A stretch of 64,000 nt of DNA from Adlercreutzia hattorii (GTDB lineage: Bacteria > Actinomycetota > Coriobacteriia > Coriobacteriales > Eggerthellaceae): assembly GCF_011405655.1 (NCBI RefSeq), contig NZ_AP022829.1:1597001-1661000 (forward strand). Direction: 5' to 3'. Shown piece after piece: positions 34,523 to 45,479 of the stretch. Below the pieces are notes generated by a model. It ran no database searches, was not told the DNA's origin, and saw nothing but the letters and a program-made list of their open reading frames with translations. Within the stretch, counting starts at the first letter, position 1, and each line of letters starts with the position of its first letter. A program made the position numbers and the translations under genes.

Positions 34523-34987
34523 TCAGGATTCTTTGGAATTGGCGGCAGATGGCGCGGATGCGGGGGCAGGAGCCTGGCTTCCCTCATCGGATGCAGGCTC
34601 CCCTTCGGGAAGCTCGCGGCCCGATGCCGGGGCAATCTTGTCGTAGTTCCAACCGTTGGTGTACTTGGGAGGCTGCACCACCGCATAGCGGGCGCCGCAC
34701 TTCTCGCAGATAACGACCTTGCCGGCCTTCGGGCGGAACATCCACCACACCACCCCGGCCGTGGCAAGGGTGACGACGACGGCCAGCACGATGAGCATAT
34801 CCATCATGCCCACCTCGGCAGCATCGCCGGTCGTGAAACCCGCCAGAGCCACGAGCACCCACAGACCGAGAATGTAGATGGCGAACCCGGCCACGAGGAC
34901 CTTCGCAACGCCCCGGGTCGGCAACGCCCCCTCGTATTGGGTGGCGCGAGCCTTGCACTCGCGGCATTTTACCTTGCTCGTCTCCAT
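34523..34987 (-). CDS. Small membrane protein with split zinc ribbon
   Basis: A 154-residue protein with CxxC near the N-terminus (CRECKA) and a second CxxC (CEKCG) after two membrane helices, so the two knuckles could meet on one face of the membrane. A Pro/Ala/Ser-rich, acidic tail follows. Function unknown. ATG at 34987 with AGAGG upstream; an extended -10 TGGTAGTAT lies at 35028-35036 on the minus strand, which rules out the longer start at 35029. Confidence 0.7.
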   Translation of the reverse strand: METSKVKCRECKARATQYEGALPTRGVAKVLVAGFAIYILGLWVLVALAGFTTGDAAEVGMMDMLIVLAVVVTLATAGVVWWMFRPKAGKVVICEKCGARYAVVQPPKYTNGWNYDKIAPASGRELPEGEPASDEGSQAPAPASAPSAANSKES

Positions 34988-35039
34988 GGGCAACCGCCTC
35001 TCACGGCCGAATCTTTTCCGTATCGCCATACTACCATAG

Positions 35040-35354
35040 GGTGACGCTCATTTTGTGCACGCGATCAACAATTGAGGATGGACGATCTCTCCGCGTGGTC
35101 GTACCATCGAACAAGCCACCCGCAGCCTGAGGCTCTCTTTTGCCAGTTCCTTTTCCCGCTTTAGACAAAACAGCCCCTTGGGCTACAGGTTGCAATTCGA
35201 AATCGGGCAAAAACCCGCAGCTGGACACTGAGTTCTGTCAGGCTGGTTGTAGCCAAAGGGGGCAAAATGTCGTAGCACCTATCGTTCGGGATAAAAAGCC
35301 ACGCTGGCACTGCGCTCTGCAGGCACGCTGCTTGACAAAAGCCCTCATACAGAA
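35040..35354. other. Gene-free gap with an imperfect inverted repeat
   Basis: No gene is seen between the zinc-ribbon promoter and the tRNA terminator. GCCCCTTGGGCTACA (near 35173) and a near-complement TGTAGCCAAAGGGGGC (near 35249) suggest a decayed hairpin element about 95 bp long. Confidence 0.3.
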
Positions 35355-35380
35355 AATCGAGAGCCCGCAGGCTCCCGATT
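35355..35380 (-). terminator. Terminator of the tRNA cluster
   Basis: AATCGAGAGCC and GGCTCCCGATT pair with one mismatch around a 4-base loop; TTTCTGT follows on the minus strand. Confidence 0.7.
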
Positions 35381-35390
35381 CGTGAAATCA

Positions 35391-35466
35391 TGGAGCGGAC
35401 AACGGGATTCGAACCCGCGACCCTCACCTTGGCAAGGTGATGCTCTACCAGCTGAGCCATGTCCGC
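35391..35466 (-). tRNA. tRNA-Gly (anticodon GCC)
   Basis: 76-base cloverleaf with acceptor GCGGACA/TGTCCGC, anticodon loop TTGCCAA and encoded CCA. Identical in sequence to the copy at 35621-35696. Confidence 0.96.
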
Positions 35467-35481
35467 ATATAAGTTCCAGGT

Positions 35482-35555
35482 TGGAGGCGACGCCCAGATT
35501 CGAACTGGGGGTGAAGGCTTTGCAGGCCTCTGCCTTACCACTTGGCCACGTCGCC
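35482..35555 (-). tRNA. tRNA-Cys (anticodon GCA)
   Basis: 74-base cloverleaf, acceptor GGCGACG/CGTCGCC, anticodon loop CTGCAAA, encoded CCA. Sits between two identical tRNA-Gly genes. Confidence 0.96.
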
Positions 35556-35578
35556 ATTCCCTGGCGGCTGTCATTGCA

Positions 35579-35610
35579 AAGGCCGGTCAAACAAGAGCCT
35601 GACCGGCCTT
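35579..35610 (-). terminator. Hairpin between tRNA-Gly and tRNA-Cys
   Basis: Perfect arms AAGGCCGGTCA (35579-35589) and TGACCGGCCTT (35600-35610). The T-tract is short (TTTGC), so it may be a weak terminator or a processing signal within the tRNA transcript. Confidence 0.55.
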
Positions 35611-35620
35611 CTGATGACAA

Positions 35621-35696
35621 TGGAGCGGACAACGGGATTCGAACCCGCGACCCTCACCTTGGCAAGGTGATGCTCTACCAGCTGAGCCATGTCCGC
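35621..35696 (-). tRNA. tRNA-Gly (anticodon GCC), second copy
   Basis: Same 76-base sequence as 35391-35466 with encoded CCA; first gene in the direction of transcription of the Gly-Cys-Gly cluster. Confidence 0.96.
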
Positions 35697-35826
35697 ATCG
35701 CGAGGAGATACTATAAGGGAAGCAGCCAGGCGATGCAAGCCCTAATTTCAAGAAATTCAAGACTCGTCCGCAAACGGCCGCCAAGGACGCCAGGAGCACC
35801 GAAAACGCCCTCCGACGCCCGCACCG

Positions 35827-36735
35827 CTAGTCGATCCGTTCGGCGTTCTCGATGGCGGCATCCACGCGGGCGCGGGCCTGCTCGCCCACCTTCGCCGGCT
35901 CCTCGCCGCCCTCGGCCTCGCGCACCGCCGCGTCGATGGCCTCGTCGGCCAGCTGCTTCTTCCACGCGTTCAGGCGGGAATTGAAGGCCATCTGTATGAA
36001 CTCCAAGACCACGGCGAAGATCATCGCGAAGTAGACCATGAGCTTCTCCATGTGCATGTCGAGCACCTCGATGGAGGTGTGGATGCCGGCGGAGTCGAGC
36101 ACGAGCAGAACGCCGATGGCGCAGATGAACACCAGTGCCAGGATCTTCATCTCCGGATGGCTGTTGATGAAGTTCGAGATGGGATCGATGAAGATCATCA
36201 TGATGAACACGGCGATCATGACGGCCAGAATCATGACGATAAGGTGCTCGGCCAGGCCCACGGCCGTGATGACCGAGTCGATGGAGAACACGAGATCCAT
36301 CACCATGATGGTGCCGACGGCCTGGGGCAGCCCGATGAGATGGCGAGCTTTGTGCTCCTCGGAGGTCTCGGCCTTGATCTCGGTGAGAGCCAGCACATCG
36401 GCCAACTCGCGGATGCCCTTGTAGATGAGGTAGCCGCCGCCGAGAAGCATGACGATATCGCGCACCGAAAAGCCGTGGCTGTAGGCGCCGAGGTTCACGG
36501 TGAACAGCGACGCGGTCATGTGCACCAAATAGGATGCGAAGCACAAAAACAGGATGCGCATGATGAGCGCCCCGGCCAGGCCCAGCTTGCGGCCGATATG
36601 CTGCTTCTCCGGTGGAAGGCGGTTGGTGGTGATGGAGATGAACACCAGGTTGTCCACGCCCAAAACTATCTCTAGGAAAATGAGCGTGAGGAGGCTGATC
36701 CAAGCCTCCGGCGTCAGAAAAATCGAAAGATCCAC
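35827..36735 (-). CDS. TerC family membrane protein (probable manganese exporter)
   Basis: A 302-residue protein with about eight membrane helices. FLEIVLGVDNLVFISI and VMDLVFSIDSVITAVG carry the paired acidic residues typical of TerC/YkoY proteins, several of which export Mn2+ or help metallate exported enzymes. A charged C-terminal tail (about 265-302) follows. I use the GTG at 36735 with AGGAGGAAGAC upstream rather than the in-frame start at 36777, which would lie in the riboswitch terminator region. The yybP-ykoY-type leader strongly supports a manganese role. Confidence 0.87.
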   Translation of the reverse strand: MDLSIFLTPEAWISLLTLIFLEIVLGVDNLVFISITTNRLPPEKQHIGRKLGLAGALIMRILFLCFASYLVHMTASLFTVNLGAYSHGFSVRDIVMLLGGGYLIYKGIRELADVLALTEIKAETSEEHKARHLIGLPQAVGTIMVMDLVFSIDSVITAVGLAEHLIVMILAVMIAVFIMMIFIDPISNFINSHPEMKILALVFICAIGVLLVLDSAGIHTSIEVLDMHMEKLMVYFAMIFAVVLEFIQMAFNSRLNAWKKQLADEAIDAAVREAEGGEEPAKVGEQARARVDAAIENAERID

Positions 36736-36777
36736 GTCTTCCTCCTCGGTCCGCGCGGGCCGGCCCATCCGACCCAC

Positions 36778-36945
36778 AAAAAAAGACTCATGGTGCAGAA
36801 CAGACCTTCGCGGTCAATCCTGCACCATGAGTCTCGCTAATTGAGGCTCGCCAGGTCCGCCGTTGCCGCCCATGCGCGCAACCGTGGCCACGATGTTGAC
36901 GAGCCGCGCCCGAAGGCGCCAGCTACTCCCCCATGGAGTCCGTTT
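36778..36945 (-). promoter_or_regulatory. yybP-ykoY-type manganese riboswitch with terminator platform
   Basis: On the minus strand the leader contains GGGGGAGTAGC (36923-36934), CGTCAACATCG (about 36891-36901), and CTGGCGAGCCTC then GCGAGAC, which fit the conserved loops of the Mn2+-sensing yybP-ykoY class. A strong hairpin follows, arms GACTCATGGTGCAG and its complement (36786-36799, 36821-36834), ending in seven T. Mn2+ binding would be expected to relieve termination and raise TerC expression. Limits of the aptamer are approximate. Confidence 0.75.
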
Positions 36946-36977
36946 ATCCTAGCAGAGAGCCAACGGGGAAGCAATGG

Positions 36978-36983
36978 TATAAT
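36978..36983 (+). promoter_or_regulatory. Extended -10 promoter for the gene at 37019
   Basis: TGGTATAAT places TG one base upstream of a perfect -10 (36978-36983), 36 bases before the ATG; no clear -35. Confidence 0.6.
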
Positions 36984-37018
36984 CGGCAGCAACACCGTAA
37001 CGTACAGGAGCGCCATTC

Positions 37019-37939
37019 ATGACCCAAGACGAGAACCTGCGCGATTCCGTAGATTCAACCGAAGCCGCTGTAAGCCGCGCCGAGGAGGCGCGCCGCCGCA
37101 AGGCCAGCCATGCCCGATCGGGCGAAGCCGAGGTGCCTCCCACCCGCCGTGCAGGCTTCCACCCGCTGGCCCGCGAGCCGAAGAGCACCGTGCAGATCGG
37201 GGACGTGCGCTACTACGACGGCGCCGAGCTCTCCCGGCCGTTGGAGACGCCCCCTCGCGTGAGGGCCATCATGCTGGCCGCGATGGTCGTGGCCGCCGTC
37301 ATCGGCTGCCTCTTTTTAGGTCGCTACTTCGACCAGATCATGAACGAGCCCATCCGCCAGCAGCAAACGCTGCAGGAGAATCTGGCCCGCGAGGTCTCCT
37401 ACGACTTCCCTTTGCTCTCGTCGCTCATGCCGCTTTCCGACGAGGAAATCATGACCGCGCTTACCGATGCCGGCTACACTTTATACGAGCGCACCCCCGT
37501 GGGCACCGACCCCGACGGTGGCTTCGAGGTCATCAAGCTGCCCGCCGACGTCTCCCTGGAAGAAGCGGGGCTCATGTACGTGCAGGGCATCGACAAGCTG
37601 TCGGCCGGCGACGCCGTGAAGCTTTTGAAGGGAGCCTGGACGCTCACCGTCTCGCGCAAGGCGGGCGACGACATGCGCCTGCGCTACGCCGATTTCGCCT
37701 CGGGCACCATTGAGAAGGCCGTCCAGGGGGCCATGCAGGTGGAGGGGCTGGAAAATGCCGAGGTCACCGACAGCGGCGTGGACGACTCGGGCAACACCTA
37801 CCAGGCCGGCGTCGTGTCCACGGACAACGGCACCTACAACTGGCGCGTGTCGGTCATCGAGCTGGACGAGGTCTACGACATTTCGGGCCTGCCGAACACC
37901 GCCTTCTACGTCGGCATCCGATTCACCGCCCAGGCCTAG
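37019..37939 (+). CDS. Hypothetical single-pass membrane protein
   Basis: A 306-residue protein with a polar, charged N-terminal tail of about 80 residues, one strong membrane helix (about 82-101, IMLAAMVVAAVIGCLFLG) and a soluble C-terminal domain of about 200 residues presumably outside the cell. No signal peptide or catalytic motif is recognised. It stands alone with its own promoter and terminator. Codon use is like its neighbours, so it is native. Confidence 0.75.
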   Translation: MTQDENLRDSVDSTEAAVSRAEEARRRKASHARSGEAEVPPTRRAGFHPLAREPKSTVQIGDVRYYDGAELSRPLETPPRVRAIMLAAMVVAAVIGCLFLGRYFDQIMNEPIRQQQTLQENLAREVSYDFPLLSSLMPLSDEEIMTALTDAGYTLYERTPVGTDPDGGFEVIKLPADVSLEEAGLMYVQGIDKLSAGDAVKLLKGAWTLTVSRKAGDDMRLRYADFASGTIEKAVQGAMQVEGLENAEVTDSGVDDSGNTYQAGVVSTDNGTYNWRVSVIELDEVYDISGLPNTAFYVGIRFTAQA

Positions 37940-37973
37940 GAAAGACGCCCTGGCCGTCCCCGCAGATTACCGA

Positions 37974-38009
37974 AAGCCGCCGCCCGCGAAATCGGACGGC
38001 GGCTTTTTT
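37974..38009 (+). terminator. Terminator of the 37019-37939 gene
   Basis: AAGCCGCCG (37974-37982) and CGGCGGCTT (37997-38005) followed by TTTTTT. Confidence 0.88.
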
Positions 38010-38012
38010 GCG

Positions 38013-38912
38013 CTAGCCCTCGGCGCGCTCGGCGGCCGTATCCGGCTCGATATGCACGAGCACTTCCTTGATTTGAGGGAAGGCCGCGGCCACGACACCT
38101 TCCACCTTATCTCCCAGGTCATGGGCGGCAAGCACCGTCATCTGCGGATCGACGAGCACGTGCAGATCGCAGTAGACCTCAGCCTCGGTGCCCCGGGTGC
38201 GCACAGCATGGATCGACCGCACGCCATCCACCTTCTCCGCCGCACGGGCGATGTCAGCGGCGGGAATGCGCGCGTGGTCGGAAAGGGTGCGCAGCCCCGT
38301 GCGGAACACGCCCACTGCGGAGGCGAGGATGGCCACGGTCACGAGCAGCGCCATAATGGGGTCGGCCATGGGGAACCCGGCCACGACGAAGCCGAGGCCG
38401 ACGATGACGCCGATGGAGACGAAAGCGTCGGAGAGCGTGTGGGCCGCATCCGCCGCGAGGATCTCGCTCTTGAGCCGCTTGCCCGCGCGGCGCTCGTACA
38501 AGGTCACGAACAGGTTCACCACGAGGGTTCCCACCATGACGATGAAGGACACGGGCGTCACCTGAGCCGTGTAGGTGCCGGCGACCAGCTTCTCCACAGC
38601 CGAGGAGCCTACTTCGAAGGCAGCGAAGAGGAGCAGCACGCCGATGGCGAGCGAACCGTAGGTCTCGAACTTGGAATGGCCGTAAGGGTGCCCCGCGTCG
38701 GCAGGACGCGCCGCCAAGCTGATGCCGACAAGCCCGATGACGTTGCCCAGCGAGTCGAATACCGAGTGGATGCCATCGGCCTGCATGGAGGCCGATCCCG
38801 ACGCCAGACCGTAGAAGTACTTGGAGGCGGCCACCACCAGGTTCAAGACGAGAACGATCCAAAGAACCCTCTCCACCTGCCGCCCATGAGCCGTCTTGCC
38901 ATCTGTCGTCAT
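38013..38912 (-). CDS. Cation diffusion facilitator transporter
   Basis: Exports divalent metal in exchange for protons. The 299-residue protein has about six membrane helices with the CDF metal sites ADGIHSVFDS in TM2 and AADAAHTLSDAF in TM5, and a C-terminal cytoplasmic metal-sensing domain (EAEVYCDLHVLVD, VLVHIEPD). Specificity (Zn, Fe, Mn) is unknown; the TerC gene nearby makes metal homeostasis a local theme. ATG at 38912 is favoured by AGAGGTG upstream. Confidence 0.9.
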   Translation of the reverse strand: MTTDGKTAHGRQVERVLWIVLVLNLVVAASKYFYGLASGSASMQADGIHSVFDSLGNVIGLVGISLAARPADAGHPYGHSKFETYGSLAIGVLLLFAAFEVGSSAVEKLVAGTYTAQVTPVSFIVMVGTLVVNLFVTLYERRAGKRLKSEILAADAAHTLSDAFVSIGVIVGLGFVVAGFPMADPIMALLVTVAILASAVGVFRTGLRTLSDHARIPAADIARAAEKVDGVRSIHAVRTRGTEAEVYCDLHVLVDPQMTVLAAHDLGDKVEGVVAAAFPQIKEVLVHIEPDTAAERAEG

Positions 38913-38976
38913 GCAAATCACCTCTTACTATTCAGAACCGGAGAAGAGCCCCGAAAGCGCCCAAGGAAGTCAGCGA

Positions 38977-39077
38977 GGTTCCGACAGGTGCCTGGAATTG
39001 CCCCGCCTTGGGGCCAAGTTGGCTTGGGCCAACGCCGTGCCCCAAACAAGGGGCACGGCCAGGTGCCTGTCGGAACC
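38977..39077. repeat. 101-bp inverted-repeat element
   Basis: Nineteen-base arms (GGTTCCGACAGGTGCCTGG at 38977-38995 and its near-complement at 39059-39077, two mismatches) enclose a perfect GCCGTGCCCC/GGGGCACGGC hairpin (about 39032-39059) and other short stems. Situated between tRNA-Leu and the CDF gene. Confidence 0.65.
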
Positions 39078-39094
39078 GCAGCATCGGCGAAATG

Positions 39095-39118
39095 AAAAGA
39101 GCCCTTACGGGCTCTTTT
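39095..39118 (-). terminator. Terminator of tRNA-Leu
   Basis: AAAAGAGCCC and GGGCTCTTTT with a 4-base loop directly downstream of the tRNA on the minus strand. Confidence 0.85.
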
Positions 39119-39126
39119 AATTTCTC

Positions 39127-39215
39127 TGGTGTCGGAGGCGGGATTTGAACCCGCACACCCGGTAAATGGGCACTAGCACCTCAAGCTAGCGTGTCTGCCG
39201 TTCCACCACTCCGAC
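39127..39215 (-). tRNA. tRNA-Leu (anticodon GAG)
   Basis: 89-base class II tRNA with long variable arm (TGCCCATTTACCGGGTG region), anticodon stem CTAGC/GCTAG with loop TTGAGGT, encoded CCA. Confidence 0.95.
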
Positions 39216-39278
39216 ATGCTTTTTGCAGCGACGATTATTCTAACAGAACCTGTCGCGCATGCAAGAAGAATTTTTCAA

Positions 39279-39533
39279 TTACTGGGTAATGGTTCCGTGG
39301 GGGTAGATGATCATGAGAACCACGAGGGAAAGCAGAAACACGATGGCGCAGCCGATGGTGATGCGGTCGAGGTTCTTCTCGATGATGCTCGTGCCCGTCT
39401 GGGTGGAGTACATGGAGCTCGCGATCATATCCGAGATGCCCGTGCCCTTGCCCGAGTGCATGAGAATGAAGATGATAAGGCCGATGCCGGACAGAACCAG
39501 CAGAACCAAGAAGACGATTACCAGGGGATTCAA
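39279..39533 (-). CDS. secG: Preprotein translocase subunit SecG
   Basis: Auxiliary membrane subunit of the SecYEG channel. The 84 residues have two helices flanking the conserved loop ILMHSGKGTGISDMI. It lies downstream of gpmI, a common placement in Gram-positive genomes, but has its own -10-like TATACT at about 39582-39587 on the minus strand. Confidence 0.9.
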   Translation of the reverse strand: MNPLVIVFLVLLVLSGIGLIIFILMHSGKGTGISDMIASSMYSTQTGTSIIEKNLDRITIGCAIVFLLSLVVLMIIYPHGTITQ

Positions 39534-39640
39534 CGTGTCACGCTTCCTTTACGTTTCCAGTGTTTTGCGTACGCAAGTCGACTAGTATAGCCGATGCCGC
39601 CAGCGCCATCAAGGGGCGCCGAGCGGCATCGGGATCAATT

Positions 39641-41221
39641 TCAAGCCAGAAGGCTCTCGCCCGTCATCTCGGCCGGCTGCGGAAGGCCTATCATCGCGAG
39701 CAGGGTGGGCGCGATGTCGGCCAGGCACCCCTCGGCTCCGGAAAGGCTCAGGTTCGACCCGCTCGCATCCACGAGCACAAGAGGCACCGGGTTGGTGGTG
39801 TGGGCCGTAAAGGCACCGCCGTCCTCGGCGATCATCTTGTCGGCGTTGCCGTGGTCGGCCGTGACGAGCGCCACGCCGCCCTTGCGCTTTATGGCGGAAA
39901 GAACCTTCCCCACGCCGGCATCCACCGCCTCGGTGGCCGCGCGGGCCGCCTCCACGATGCCGGTATGCCCCACCATGTCGCAGTTCGCGAAGTTCACGAT
40001 GTACACGTCGGCCTCGTCGGCGTCGATGGCCGCCGCCAAGGTGTCGGCCACCTCGGGCTCGCTCATCTCCGGCTGCAGATCATAGGTGGCCACCTTCGGG
40101 CTCGCGATGAGCCGTCGGCTCTCCCCCGCCTTCTCGGCCTCGCGACCGCCGTTCAAGAAGAAAGTGACATGGGCGTACTTCTCCGTCTCGGCGATATGGT
40201 ACTGGGCAAGCCCCGCGTCGGCGAGCACGTCGGCCAACACGTTTTCCGGGAACTCCTTGGGGAAGGCCACCGCCGCCGGGATCTCCGGATCGTACTCCGT
40301 GAGGCACACGAAATGCACGCTCGGCCACGCCTTGCGCGCAAAACCGGCGAAGTCGGGGTCGGTGAGGGCGCGGGTGATCTCGCGGGCGCGGTCGGGGCGG
40401 AAGTTGAAGAAGATGACCGCGTCCCCGTCGCGCATGCCGCGGGGATCTAAGGCCACGGGTTCCACGAACTCGTCGGTCACCTCGGAGGCGTAGGAGGCCT
40501 CCATGGCGGTCACGGCGGCCAGGTCGCGGAAGGGCTCGGCGCAGACGACGGCATCGTAGGCGCGTTCCACGCGTTCCCAACGATTATCGCGGTCCATGGC
40601 GTAGTAACGGCCCTCCACGGAGGCGATGGAAATCTCGCAGGGCGTGCCGTCCGGGGCCTTCGACGCGGCCCGTTCCAAATAATCCACGAGCTCGGCCATG
40701 TAAGCGGCCCCGCTGGCGGGCGGAACGTCGCGGCCGTCCGTGAAGCAGTGCACCATGACACGCGGCACCCCGGCCGCCACCGCGGCGTCCACGAGCGCGT
40801 AGAGGTGCTCGTTGGAAGAGTGCACGCCGCCGTCGGAGAGCAATCCCATGAGATGCAGCGCGGCTCCCGGCTTCTTGGCCGTCTCGAAGGCCGCGACGAT
40901 CTCCGGGTTCACGGCGATCGATCCGTCGCGGCAGGCGCGGTTGATGCGCGTGAGCTCCTGGAACACCACGCGCCCCGCACCGATGTTCAGATGCCCCACC
41001 TCCGAGTTGCCCATCTGCCCCTCAGGCAGGCCCACGGCCTCGCCGGAGGCCGCCAGGCGCGTGGTGGGCGCCTCGGCGAACAGGCGGTCGAGCACCGGCG
41101 TTGCGGCCAGCGAGATGGCGTTGCCCGGGCCCGGCTCGGCCAGGCCGAAGCCGTCCATGATGATGAGACAGGCGGGAAGGCGCAGCTCTTCGCGGGCCGG
41201 CGCCACAACAGGTCGTTCCAT
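39641..41221 (-). CDS. gpmI: 2,3-bisphosphoglycerate-independent phosphoglycerate mutase
   Basis: Interconverts 3- and 2-phosphoglycerate with two Mn2+ ions. The 526-residue alkaline-phosphatase-fold protein shows IIMDGFGL (metal Asp), GNSEVGHLNIGAGR with the phosphorylated Ser, HCFTDGRDVPP, FFNFRPDRAREIT, NFANCDMVGHTG and TADHGNADKM. The ATG directly follows the tpiA stop with no spacer. Fourth gene of gap-pgk-tpiA-gpmI. Confidence 0.96.
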   Translation of the reverse strand: MERPVVAPAREELRLPACLIIMDGFGLAEPGPGNAISLAATPVLDRLFAEAPTTRLAASGEAVGLPEGQMGNSEVGHLNIGAGRVVFQELTRINRACRDGSIAVNPEIVAAFETAKKPGAALHLMGLLSDGGVHSSNEHLYALVDAAVAAGVPRVMVHCFTDGRDVPPASGAAYMAELVDYLERAASKAPDGTPCEISIASVEGRYYAMDRDNRWERVERAYDAVVCAEPFRDLAAVTAMEASYASEVTDEFVEPVALDPRGMRDGDAVIFFNFRPDRAREITRALTDPDFAGFARKAWPSVHFVCLTEYDPEIPAAVAFPKEFPENVLADVLADAGLAQYHIAETEKYAHVTFFLNGGREAEKAGESRRLIASPKVATYDLQPEMSEPEVADTLAAAIDADEADVYIVNFANCDMVGHTGIVEAARAATEAVDAGVGKVLSAIKRKGGVALVTADHGNADKMIAEDGGAFTAHTTNPVPLVLVDASGSNLSLSGAEGCLADIAPTLLAMIGLPQPAEMTGESLLA

Positions 41222-41992
<771 letters not shown>

Positions 41993-42004
41993 ATTGCTTC
42001 CTTT

Positions 42005-43192
<1,188 letters not shown>

Positions 43193-43214
43193 GTCGTTCC
43201 TTTCCCTATAAGGG

Positions 43215-43245
43215 AAAACCCAGCCCGAAAGGCGAGCTGGGTTTT
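43215..43245 (-). terminator. Hairpin between gap and pgk
   Basis: AAAACCCAGC and GCTGGGTTTT arms form a terminator for gap; as pgk lies 23 bases on, partial read-through would set the gap:pgk ratio. Confidence 0.75.
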
Positions 43246-43267
43246 CGGATTCATTTCTTTGTGGAAG

Positions 43268-44284
<1,017 letters not shown>

Positions 44285-44435
44285 TCACAAGATACTCGCA
44301 AAGCCCGATGGGCACGTATCAGCTGTTAGGCCTCTCACAAGTTTACTACGAAGCTAAGCGATTCCCACCACGATAAAGCCGACGGCCCCGAAAACCGTCC
44401 CGCCTGCACAAAAGCGAGCGCAACAACTTGCTGCC

Positions 44436-44482
44436 TATTTCCTCCAGTAAATTGACTCGGGCACAACTTACTGGAGGAAATA
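44436..44482. repeat. Perfect 15-bp inverted repeat between whiA and gap
   Basis: TATTTCCTCCAGTAA (44436-44450) and TTACTGGAGGAAATA (44468-44482) with a 17-base loop; no T-tract. It might end the whiA transcript, act as an operator upstream of gap, or be a short mobile remnant. The rest of the gap shows nothing else. Confidence 0.6.
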
Positions 44483-44537
44483 CGGCACAAGGGAGAAGCT
44501 AGAGAGGCCGTTTACCACTTCGATGGGGCTGCCGGCG

Positions 44538-45476
44538 CTACTCCCCCGCGTCCAGCTCGGCGGCCATTGACTCGAGGCGGCGGACGCGGTGATAGACGGC
44601 GCTCTTGGAAAGGGGCGGCGTCGCCCGCTGGCCGAGCTCCTTCAGCGACGCCTCGGGGTAGGTGACCCGCAGGCGGATGAACTCCCGGATCGCCGGGGGC
44701 AAGTCCTCCATACCGTAGTGCTCCACCACCCGCCGGATGGCGTAAATCTGCTCTACGGCGGCGCTGGCGGCCTTCTGCTGGTTGGCCAGCTCGGCGTTGA
44801 TCTGGCGGTTCACGTCGTTGCGCACCGACTTCACGACGCGCTCCTCCTCCATGGAAAGCGCCGCCTGGTGGGCGCCGGTGAAGGCGAGGAACTCCGTGAT
44901 GGCGTTGCCGCTCTTCAGGTAGACCATGTACGAGCTGCGCCGTGCCATGATGCGGGCCGTGATGTCCTTGCGGGCCATGAGCTCCACGAGCCCCTCGGCC
45001 AGCGCCTCGGATTCCACGGTGATCTCGAAGTGGAAGTCGCTTTTGGGATTCGAGATGAAGCCGCTGCCCAAAAAGGCGCCGCGCAGGTAGGCCGCCGCGC
45101 AGCAGGGCTTGGCCACGAGCGATTCCTTGATACCCATCTCGAGGCCGCCCTCGGCCGAGAGCACCCCCATGTCGCGCAAGGCGTCGGCCAGATGGGGCTG
45201 GGCCGGCACCTCGATGAGGTAGTTCGGTGTCTTGTGCAGCACCGAACGGCGCATGGTGAGGTTCGTCTTCAACGAATAGATGCCGTGCAAAAGCCGCACG
45301 ACGAGCCGTGCTGAGGCCGGCGCGTCCGTGGCGATCTCCACCCGGTAGCGGGCAGGTCCGCTCACGAAGAGCGTCCCCTCGATGCGCACCAGCGCCGCGA
45401 GCGTCGCCTTCTCGCACTGCGGACAGGCGGGCATGACCCGGGCCAGCTCGTCTTTCACCTCGGACGTGAACGACAT
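44538..45476 (-). CDS. whiA: DNA-binding protein WhiA
   Basis: A 312-residue protein with an N-terminal LAGLIDADG-like double domain (AYLRGAFLGSGFISNPKSD is the degenerate homing-endonuclease motif) and a C-terminal helix-turn-helix (LKELGQRATPPLSKSAVYHRVRRL). WhiA controls cell division and sporulation genes in actinobacteria and links to division in firmicutes. It starts 3 bases after yvcK stops, in the conserved rapZ-yvcK-whiA set. Confidence 0.93.
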   Translation of the reverse strand: MSFTSEVKDELARVMPACPQCEKATLAALVRIEGTLFVSGPARYRVEIATDAPASARLVVRLLHGIYSLKTNLTMRRSVLHKTPNYLIEVPAQPHLADALRDMGVLSAEGGLEMGIKESLVAKPCCAAAYLRGAFLGSGFISNPKSDFHFEITVESEALAEGLVELMARKDITARIMARRSSYMVYLKSGNAITEFLAFTGAHQAALSMEEERVVKSVRNDVNRQINAELANQQKAASAAVEQIYAIRRVVEHYGMEDLPPAIREFIRLRVTYPEASLKELGQRATPPLSKSAVYHRVRRLESMAAELDAGE

Positions 45477-45479
45477 GGC

